Below are positions 7,524 through 13,137 of a stretch of DNA of 13,137 bases, piece after piece; position 1 is the stretch's first letter, and the number at the start of each line of letters is the position of its first letter. This stretch comes from JBIOJM01 sp044450785 (lineage in GTDB: Bacteria; Planctomycetota; Planctomycetia; Isosphaerales; Isosphaeraceae): assembly GCA_044450785.1 (NCBI GenBank), contig JBIOJM010000293.1, positions 1 to 13,137 of the forward strand, read 5' to 3'. A program made the position numbers and the translations under genes. Below the pieces are notes generated by a model. That model worked only from the letters and a program-made list of their open reading frames with translations, was not told where the DNA came from and searched no databases.

Positions 7524-8599
7524 GGGACTGCGAACAAAGCTTGGTGCATGGAGTGACGCGTGAAGGTCAGCGGGCGGGGGCGGTCGGCCGCCAGCGAGTT
7601 GGCATAGCCGAGTCCCGCGATCGCGAGCAGCAAGAACCCGAGGCCCAGGGCCAGCCGGCGACGGGCCCGAGCCGGTGCGCCGACCCATTCGCCGGTGAGG
7701 AGGCCGAGCACGTTGGCGACCAGCACCATGCTCGACATCAGGATCGCCCAGCCGAGCGATTTGCCCAGCCCCCCCATCCGGCTCGCCCCGATCCCGTACG
7801 ACGCCATGCCCGCCATCCAGATCAGTCCCATGGCGAAGGCCCGGGCGCCGTTGCCGAGGGAACCCGCGGCGCGGTAGCGGCGCGACGAGTCATTGCGGCG
7901 CAACAGGTAGAGGGCGTAGCCCGCGTTGCAGAGAAGGAGCGGCGGCGTCAGCAACGGCCAGAGGGCGTTGGGGGCCAGCGCCGCGGAAGCCCCCAGGCGC
8001 GCCGCCTGGTGTTCGATTCCCGCGCCGAACGTGAACCCCAGGTTCCCGCACGAGGACAGCAGACCCGAGAGGACGCAGATCAAGAGCCCGTACCGATAGG
8101 ACTGCCGCCGCAGGGCTGCAGCCTTCTGCTCCTTCCAGTTCCCGGCGAACGAGCAGAGCGCGACGCCGAGGAGCATCACCGCCAGCGCCAGCGCGGTGAC
8201 GACCCCCTGCTGCGCCGTGAAGCCGGCGGGCGGCCTCACGAGCAGGGGGATCAGCGTGCCACTGGTGGCCGCGATGCCCAGGATGACGGCGAAGCCCAAC
8301 GCCAGGCCGATCGCGTCGACGCCGAGCCCGAAGGTCACTGCGCCGATCCCCCAGCCCAGGCCGAAGACCGTCACCCACAGGACGGTCGCCGCGGGAGTTC
8401 CACGGTACACGTCCGCCAGTCGCGGGATCGTCGCCAGCGCGAGCGACCAGGGACAGACAAGGTACGCGGAGAACGCGAAGATCAGCCAGTAGTTCTCCCA
8501 GGCCCAGCCCCGCATCCACTTGCTGGGGAGCATGAAGCTGCCCTGAAAGAGCCCGGCCACGAGAACGACCGCAAGGCCGACGGCGACGTTGTAAGACAC
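7502..8599 (-). CDS. rhaT: RhaT-family sugar/proton symporter (L-rhamnose permease-like)
   Basis: An integral membrane protein of about 365 residues with ten hydrophobic segments, the number known for E. coli RhaT. Family signatures are the first loop with FMLPSKW and RGWAWENYW, and the long motif around GLGWGIGAVTFGLG, which continues into GLALGF and GTLIPLL. It would import a deoxy-sugar or similar monosaccharide with protons; rhamnose specificity is not proven. The frame opens with a TTG at 8626 that overlaps the upstream stop by 4 bases. A GTG at 8599 is preferred because GAGG lies 6 bases before it and it still precedes the first membrane helix. A tail of about 29 residues after the last helix is encoded partly in the 22-base overlap with the kinase gene. 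It is the last gene of the three-gene operon. Confidence 0.9.
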   Translation of the reverse strand: MSYNVAVGLAVVLVAGLFQGSFMLPSKWMRGWAWENYWLIFAFSAYLVCPWSLALATIPRLADVYRGTPAATVLWVTVFGLGWGIGAVTFGLGVDAIGLALGFAVILGIAATSGTLIPLLVRPPAGFTAQQGVVTALALAVMLLGVALCSFAGNWKEQKAAALRRQSYRYGLLICVLSGLLSSCGNLGFTFGAGIEHQAARLGASAALAPNALWPLLTPPLLLCNAGYALYLLRRNDSSRRYRAAGSLGNGARAFAMGLIWMAGMASYGIGASRMGGLGKSLGWAILMSSMVLVANVLGLLTGEWVGAPARARRRLALGLGFLLLAIAGLGYANSLAADRPRPLTFTRHSMHQALFAVPQLRARP

Positions 8600-8622
8600 A
8601 TGCGGCCTCACGATCGACCAGG

Positions 8623-9636
8623 TCAATCAAGGGCGGCGAGCTCGACGTCCTTGCCCGCCCTTGCCGACTCGATCAGTGCGAGCGCGACCCGGACGGCCCG
8701 CTTCGCTTCGATGCCGGTGTTGATCTCGAACGGACGGTTCCCCAGCACGCACTCGCAGAAGTACGCCAGCTCGTCCCGCAAGGCACCGCGCGCGGAGTTC
8801 ATGACCCGCGGGTCGTAGCTGACGTCGGGCAGCTCGAAGCCGGTGTCGCGCCAGAAGCTCAGGCTGCCCGGCACCAACTGGAGGTTGCCCACCCCGCCGG
8901 TTCCGATGACCTGGAAGGCGTCGTCCAGCGAGATCCCGGCCGCCTCGGGGAGCAACCAGATGGTCTGGATGACCCCGATCGCACCCCCCTCGAATTCCAG
9001 GACGCCCCAGAAGGTATCCACCTGCTGATCCTGGCTCGCCCGGCGCTCGTAGCCGCGCACGCGCCGGACCGGCCGGTCGACGTACCAGAGCATCATGTCC
9101 AGGTCGTGGATGCCGGTCTCAAGCGCCAGGTGGGCGCGGGCGTAGAGGGGAAGCTGGGCTTTGGGGCGGTTGCGGCGGGAGTGTAGCGACACGACCGCCC
9201 CGAGCCTGCCGGAGACGATCTCCTCCTTGAGCATGGCGTACTTCGTCTCGAAGCGCAGGATGTGGCCGACCATGATCATCCGGTCCGCCGCCCGCGCCGC
9301 CTCGATCATCCGCGCGCACTCGTCCAGGTCGGTCGCCAGCGGCTTCTCGACGAAAACGTGCTTGCCGCGGGCCAGGGCCGCGAGCACCGGCCCCGCGTGC
9401 AGATGCTCGGGCGTGACCACGTCGACTGCGTCGAGGTCGGGCAAGGCGCAGAGTTCATCGAGGGTCGAACAGACCCGCGGGACTCCGGAGGCGGCGGCGC
9501 GGGCGGCGCGGGTCGGGTCGGTGTCGAAGACGGCCGTGACCTCGGCGTTCGCCACCGCGCGGTACGCCAGCAGGTGGCTCTCGCCGAAGAGGCCGCACCC
9601 CACCAGGCCGATCCGGACGCGCCTCAGGTCCGTCAT
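8623..9636 (-). CDS. Gfo/Idh/MocA family NAD(P)-dependent oxidoreductase
   Basis: A 337-residue sugar or inositol dehydrogenase-type enzyme of normal family length. The N-terminal Rossmann fold has IGLVGCGLFGESH with the GxGxxG nucleotide loop at 13-18 and an acidic residue after strand 2 (VFDTD). The conserved EKP is at 97-99 (HVFVEKPLAT), with Lys98 the usual catalytic or substrate-binding lysine. The C-terminal alpha/beta domain carries the GIHDLDMMLW motif (175-184), where His177 and Asp180 are in the active-site positions. No signal peptide is present, so it acts in the cytoplasm. The ATG at 9636 overlaps the stop of the upstream hydrolase gene as ATGA, indicating translational coupling. 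In context it probably oxidises, reduces or epimerises the sugar imported by the RhaT-like permease; the exact substrate is unknown. Confidence 0.94.
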   Translation of the reverse strand: MTDLRRVRIGLVGCGLFGESHLLAYRAVANAEVTAVFDTDPTRAARAAASGVPRVCSTLDELCALPDLDAVDVVTPEHLHAGPVLAALARGKHVFVEKPLATDLDECARMIEAARAADRMIMVGHILRFETKYAMLKEEIVSGRLGAVVSLHSRRNRPKAQLPLYARAHLALETGIHDLDMMLWYVDRPVRRVRGYERRASQDQQVDTFWGVLEFEGGAIGVIQTIWLLPEAAGISLDDAFQVIGTGGVGNLQLVPGSLSFWRDTGFELPDVSYDPRVMNSARGALRDELAYFCECVLGNRPFEINTGIEAKRAVRVALALIESARAGKDVELAALD

Positions 9637-12203
9637 GCGTTCAGTCCTGAGTCCAGAAGGTACTGGCAATGAACGATTTTTTCCGCGAGGTCGAGCGGCC
9701 GATAGTAATAATGGTTCGAGGCCTCGTACGCAATGACCGAGTGGTGCCGGGCCAGTGTGTAGAGCCGTCGGGCGAGTTCCAGTTCCCCGGCGATGAGGGC
9801 CCGCATCCGCTGTCGGTCCCCGTCCTTCCGGTCGCCATCGCGCAGCAGGTAGAACTCGACCTGGTTGGCCACGCTCCTGAAGTGAATCGCGCAGGTCTCC
9901 GCGATCGCCAGGTCCAGGTCGGCCTGGGACTTCTTCCACGCCGGCACCCGGGCCACGGCCTTGCGGAAGACGGGTAGCGCGTCCTCCCACCGGTCGGCCA
10001 GCCTGGCGAACTGGTCGCGCACCACCGTCGGTGGGTAGGCGCCGCACCACTCCTTGTAGTCGTCCCAGGGGAAGAGGATCATCCCGCACTTCATCCCCGT
10101 GGGGCGCGGCCGGAGCAGGTTGGCGGGTCCGTGCTGCGTGGGGATGCAATAGATGTTGACCCCGTAGGGGAATTCCTCGAACGCCTCGCTGAAGCCCTTC
10201 CAGGCGTCCAGGACGAGTGGGGCCGCCGACCGGCCATAGCGGCGCCGGGCGACCCGCTCCAGGGCGTCCTCGACGCGATCCCCGGGCGCGAGGCCGATCT
10301 CCTTGGCGATTTCCAGGTTCGGCGACGGGTAGCCGCCCAGAGTCCACGAGCACATCACGCCCTGCACGCCGACCTTCCCCAGGTTGGCGCAGTGGCGGGC
10401 GATGAGATGGGCCACCGGAATGTAGGGGACGGCCGAGATCTCCCAGGTGTTGTTGAACTGGGCCTTGGCCAGGGTTGAGACCCCCGCCTGCCGGGCCAGC
10501 TCCCAGTGGGCGGTGGCCCGGGGACCGGGGCCGACCACCGAGATCGAGTATTCGCCCACCGTCGTCGCCACGCCGCCGCGCCGGATCGGGATGCTCCACT
10601 CGCTGACGCTCTGGAACCGGACGTCGCGCGGCAAGGTCGGAATCAACCGCTTTGCCATGGGCTCCGGCCAGCCCCAATCCCAGACGATGACCTCCGCCTC
10701 CCGTCCGGACCGGCGGACGCCGCGGTGGATCGCCTCGAGGACTTCGCCCACCGCCTGCCAGTCCTCGCGCTGGGAGCACCGGGGGCAGGTGCGCGACGTG
10801 CCGTGCGAGAAGCAGTTCGTGAGGTTCTCCGACATCGTGATCGAGAAGACCCCGCCCAGGTCCGGCACGTGGCGGACGACGTGCGCCAGGCTGTCGGCGA
10901 TCCATTCGCGGACGGCCGGCACCGCGGTACAGAGGGCGTAGACCTGGTTCTGTCCCGCCCCTCGCATCTCCGGGCGAGTTCGGAAGAACTCAGCCGGCTG
11001 GGCACGCGGCTCGTTCACGTAGAGGTAAAGCCTCAACCCGAACCGCTTGGCCCGCTGCACGAGCTTGTCGAGGTTCGCCAGCCGCGTCTCCCAGCCCCGG
11101 CCGAACTCGGGGAAGGTCTGCGAAGGAGCCAGGGTGTTGAGCACACACTGCATCCAGACGCCATTGATCCCGGCCTTCCCGAGCTTTTCCAGGTAGCCGT
11201 CGGGGAACGGGTCGATGGTGGGCTCAAGGAGAGGGTCGCCGTAGAGGGCGAAGTAGGGGTAGAGGTAGCGGGGGTTGAATTCGGCCCTGCGTTCGGTGCG
11301 GCCCCGCCGCAGGAACGGACCGCCGTCCTCCTCCATCCGGTCCTGCAGCCAGTAGACCGCCTGGAGCAGGGCGGTGACTCCGTCGCCTGTCACCTCCACC
11401 CGATCGTCGTCGACCGCGACCGTGAAACGCTCGCCTCTCCCCTTGATCGCGGGATCGACGAGCAAGTGGATCGCCTTCCCACCGGCCCGGCCTTCTTTCG
11501 CTCCCATCGCCTGGCGCAAATAGTCGTTGAAACGCTGAACGATCCGGGCGTCGAGTCCTTCGCCGCCCCGGACTTCCCAGCCGGACAAGTCCACCTGTTC
11601 GGCCTGGCGTAGGGCCTCGGGGTCGCGCAGCGAGGGCCAATTCAAGTCGCTCAGCCGGCGGACGAAGGTGAAGGCGGGCTCGCCTTCCCGCGCCAGCTCG
11701 CGGCCGAGGTGGCGGTCGAGGGTCTGGCGGATCTCGGCGGCGCGTTGTCTTGCCTCGGCGCCGGGCGGGGCATAGTCGACACGGGCGCAGACCGGCTTCG
11801 GGCCGAGCTTTTGATCCAGGAAGTCATCCTCCCGGAGCGTCACGCCCAGCCGCTCGGTGGTCCAGCCGAGTAACCGGATCAACTGCTCGTCGGGCAGGAG
11901 GTGCCAGTTCTGGCGGATGACCGTGATGTAGATGCGGCGAAACTGGTCCGGGGTGATCTGGGCCTTGGGGGGGAGGCCCATCGCGGTGCCGATCTCCGCG
12001 AGGTCTCCGGGCCGGCAGCCGACCACCTCCGCCATCCGGTCGAGATTCACCAGTTCCCAGTTCCGCCACACGAACCGGTGCAGTCGGTCCGGGAAGTGGG
12101 GCTCGGAGACCGGCTCAAGGGGGGGATTCGCCTGCAACGCGGGGAGCCGGAAAAGCCCCGCCGCCAGGCCGCCCGTTCCTAGCAAGAAGAATCTGCGTTC
12201 CAT
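9633..12203 (-). CDS. Exported glycoside hydrolase-like protein (GH20-type N-terminal domain plus TIM-barrel)
   Basis: An 856-residue protein. Residues 1-25 form a twin-arginine-like signal (MERRFFLLGTGGLAAG, likely cut after LQA), so it is exported folded. Residues about 40-130 form a helical domain with the striking motif VIRQNWHLLPDEQLIRLLGW and LREDDFLDQKLG. Residues about 205-290 resemble the alpha/beta domain preceding the barrel in GH20-like enzymes (IHLLVDP, VEVTGDGVTALLQAVYWLQD). A TIM-barrel-like region begins at FNPRYLYPYFALYGDP (about 308) and includes GINGVWMQ, RLYLYVNEP, ITMSEN with Glu459 (a candidate catalytic or binding residue), a CPRC pair at about 470, and VIVWDWGWPEP (about 505-515). 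The last 200 residues look helical. Family assignment is by pattern only; GH163/DUF4838-like or an unassigned family are alternatives. It is the first gene of an operon with an oxidoreductase and a sugar permease. The AAGGAG site 7 bases upstream supports the start. Confidence 0.8.
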   Translation of the reverse strand: MERRFFLLGTGGLAAGLFRLPALQANPPLEPVSEPHFPDRLHRFVWRNWELVNLDRMAEVVGCRPGDLAEIGTAMGLPPKAQITPDQFRRIYITVIRQNWHLLPDEQLIRLLGWTTERLGVTLREDDFLDQKLGPKPVCARVDYAPPGAEARQRAAEIRQTLDRHLGRELAREGEPAFTFVRRLSDLNWPSLRDPEALRQAEQVDLSGWEVRGGEGLDARIVQRFNDYLRQAMGAKEGRAGGKAIHLLVDPAIKGRGERFTVAVDDDRVEVTGDGVTALLQAVYWLQDRMEEDGGPFLRRGRTERRAEFNPRYLYPYFALYGDPLLEPTIDPFPDGYLEKLGKAGINGVWMQCVLNTLAPSQTFPEFGRGWETRLANLDKLVQRAKRFGLRLYLYVNEPRAQPAEFFRTRPEMRGAGQNQVYALCTAVPAVREWIADSLAHVVRHVPDLGGVFSITMSENLTNCFSHGTSRTCPRCSQREDWQAVGEVLEAIHRGVRRSGREAEVIVWDWGWPEPMAKRLIPTLPRDVRFQSVSEWSIPIRRGGVATTVGEYSISVVGPGPRATAHWELARQAGVSTLAKAQFNNTWEISAVPYIPVAHLIARHCANLGKVGVQGVMCSWTLGGYPSPNLEIAKEIGLAPGDRVEDALERVARRRYGRSAAPLVLDAWKGFSEAFEEFPYGVNIYCIPTQHGPANLLRPRPTGMKCGMILFPWDDYKEWCGAYPPTVVRDQFARLADRWEDALPVFRKAVARVPAWKKSQADLDLAIAETCAIHFRSVANQVEFYLLRDGDRKDGDRQRMRALIAGELELARRLYTLARHHSVIAYEASNHYYYRPLDLAEKIVHCQYLLDSGLNA

Positions 12204-12210
12204 GGGGTTG

Positions 12211-12216
12211 CTCCTT
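12211..12216 (-). promoter_or_regulatory. Ribosome-binding site of the hydrolase operon
   Basis: AAGGAG on the minus strand, 7 bases before the ATG at 12203. This strong site fixes the start of the first gene of the operon and its twin-arginine signal. Confidence 0.85.
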
Positions 12217-12275
12217 CCTTCGGCAAGACTCTGTCATAAGGGCGACGGCGAGAGAAAGCAACCTGCCAGGCTACT

Positions 12276-12305
12276 GAGAATCGGCTCGATCGGTTCTCGT
12301 GAGAA
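12276..12305. promoter_or_regulatory. Operator-like cluster of GAGAA/TTCTC half-sites upstream of the hydrolase operon
   Basis: Three half-sites lie 73-102 bases upstream of the hydrolase start: GAGAA (12276-12280), TTCTC (12294-12298) and GAGAA (12301-12305). The outer pair 12276-12298 forms an inverted repeat with 8-base arms and one mismatch (GAGAATCG and CGGTTCTC). The inner pair forms TTCTCGTGAGAA. The position suits a repressor or activator of the sugar operon. No regulator gene is in the window, so this is inference from symmetry alone. Confidence 0.35.
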
Positions 12306-12619
12306 GGACGACGCCAGGGCTTTCGGGGCCCGTTGGGACCGGGACGATCAGAGAGTCTGACGTATACCGCTCGCGGTCCGAAGTGAGACATTCGCGATCC
12401 CGGGAGCGTGGCCGGCCCGGGAGCCTTTGCGCGGGCGAGAGCGCAGCGTTCCCAGGGACCGAACGGACGGGTTACGGCCGAGGGCGGAAGGCGGGACCGA
12501 AATCGCCCGGGATCGCTGGAGAGCGACCAACTGATTCCGCGCCCAAGGAGGCGTGAGCTGCGTGACGGCATTGAACCCTGACTGGAATGGGCCGGGTGCG
12601 GGACCACTGCGGAATGCGG

Positions 12620-12661
12620 GGACCTTGGATCTTGGACCTTGGACCTTGGACCTTGGACCTT
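12620..12661. repeat. Tandem heptamer array, six units
   Basis: Six in-phase units: GGACCTT, GGATCTT, then GGACCTT four times. The array is intergenic. Read on the minus strand the unit is AAGGTCC, one base different from the AAGGACC unit of the array at 1-49. Read on the + strand both arrays share the GGACC core (GGACCTT against GGACCAA). This array is not next to a visible start codon. Confidence 0.9.
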
Positions 12662-13068
12662 GGTCGGTTCAAGGAGGCGTGAAAGGGCCGAGCGAGGCGG
12701 AAGAGCGCACAGACACAATTTGAGGCCGAAAAATGCCGACACGCCGACACGGCCTTGGTAGCATTAGACGTGCGCATTTTTCTTGGGTTTTCGGGTCGAC
12801 ACCCGACCCTGGTGGCAACGGGAGACGTTGACGAATATGCCATGTATGCCGATCAGGATAGGGCAAACCGGTCTCTTTGACGTCGATTTCGCATCATGGT
12901 CGTGTAGGCGGCACAAACCGCGTATCCCCTGCCGCTGGCTTCGATGAGTTCGGCCACGCATGGTCGCAGCTACCCTGCTCTCGAGAGAGGAGCCGAGGCA
13001 GTGGTTGCGGACGCTGCGTGTAAGAGGCTTAGGATACGAAATTTATTAACTGTCGCATTTGGCCTTTT

Positions 13069-13084
13069 TGGCACGCGGTTTGGT
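13069..13084 (+). promoter_or_regulatory. Possible sigma-54 promoter at right edge
   Basis: TGGCACG, 4 bases, then TTGGT. This matches the -24/-12 consensus TGGCACG-N4-TTGCW except that the -12 C is G, a position normally highly conserved. Spacing is exact. Transcription would start near 13095, about 30 bases before a strong ribosome-binding site. Confidence is limited by the missing -12 C. Confidence 0.35.
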
Positions 13085-13126
13085 CGGTAATCTGAGCAAC
13101 TTGGGAAAGGACTTTCAGCTCTTGGC

Positions 13127-13132
13127 AGGAGG
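13127..13132 (+). promoter_or_regulatory. Ribosome-binding site for a gene beginning beyond the window
   Basis: A perfect AGGAGG six bases from the right end, with no start codon in the remaining bases. A start would be expected within a few bases past 13137. Together with the promoter-like element at 13069-13084 it suggests a + strand gene just outside. Confidence 0.4.
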
Positions 13133-13137
13133 CCGCG

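Larger units (their letters stand above)
12204..13137. other. Long stretch without a convincing gene
   Basis: About 930 bases in which no open frame looks like a real protein. Frames present are Arg/Pro/Ser-rich, lack ribosome-binding sites, or run through the heptamer array. Contents that can be named: the leader of the hydrolase operon with an operator-like inverted repeat (12276-12305), a heptamer array (12620-12661), a small hairpin without T-run (12791-12806), the palindrome CTCTCGAGAG (12978-12987), an AT-rich patch near 13040, and a candidate promoter plus ribosome-binding site at the right edge. Confidence 0.6.

Noticed and set aside
7541..8818. Long + strand open frame opposite the symporter and oxidoreductase genes
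   Set aside because: It is an antisense shadow of high-GC genes: highly biased in Arg, Gln, Ala and Pro, with no family pattern, while the minus strand encodes clear conserved proteins.
9637..10905. Upstream extension of the oxidoreductase frame to 760 residues
   Set aside because: The extension reads out of frame through the hydrolase gene and is Arg/Gly/Pro-rich. The oxidoreductase clearly begins at the ATG at 9636.
12253..12270. Minus-strand TGGCAGGTTGCT as a sigma-54 promoter for the hydrolase operon
   Set aside because: The GG and GC elements are four bases too close together for sigma-54 spacing.
12179..12742. Minus-strand 187-residue frame upstream of and overlapping the hydrolase start
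   Set aside because: It translates the heptamer array, is rich in Arg, Pro and Ser, and has no recognisable domain. The neighbouring + strand frame at 12299-12556 was rejected for similar reasons.
12791..12806. Hairpin TCGGGT-CGAC-ACCCGA as a terminator
   Set aside because: There is no T-run after the hairpin on either strand, and no gene ends nearby.

Overview
The window looks like a piece of a Planctomycetota chromosome, probably close to Isosphaeraceae or Gemmataceae. This is inferred from high GC content, a planctomycete-style ECF sigma factor, a very large Ser/Thr kinase with a DLG (not DFG) motif and a long beta-rich C-terminal half, a CsrA, tRNA genes without encoded CCA, and tandem heptanucleotide arrays. 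No rRNA, CRISPR array, insertion sequence or phage gene was seen.

Layout: (1) 1-611, a heptamer array whose last unit forms the ribosome-binding site of a DJ-1/PfpI-family gene on the + strand. (2) 728-2372, a minus-strand block. Read from right to left it holds a sigma-70 type promoter, tandem tRNA-Arg(CCU) and tRNA-Arg(UCU), a perfect parS-like palindrome, an ECF sigma factor and csrA. (3) 2392-3265, more heptamer repeats followed by a + strand SDR (FabG-like) reductase. (4) 3519-7523, a 1334-residue membrane Ser/Thr kinase whose C-terminal part contains two similar beta-rich (beta-helix-like) modules. A second, longer parS-like palindrome lies inside this gene. (5) 12203-7502, a minus-strand operon: an exported glycoside-hydrolase-like protein, a Gfo/Idh/MocA oxidoreductase and a RhaT-family sugar/proton symporter. 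The last gene runs tail-to-tail into the kinase gene with a 22 bp overlap. (6) 12204-13137, no convincing gene, but an operator-like inverted repeat, another heptamer array, and at the right edge a possible sigma-54 promoter plus a strong ribosome-binding site for a gene starting just outside the window.

How the parts may work together: the right-hand operon reads as a small carbohydrate-use unit, with hydrolysis of a glycan outside the cytoplasm, sugar import, then NAD(P)-dependent conversion. The left half is regulatory: an ECF sigma factor, the RNA-binding regulator CsrA and a receptor-like kinase. The observations most worth a second look are the two parS-like sites 4 kb apart, which suggest an origin-proximal location; the AAGGA heptamer array abutting the DJ-1/PfpI start codon next to csrA; and the duplicated C-terminal region of the kinase.
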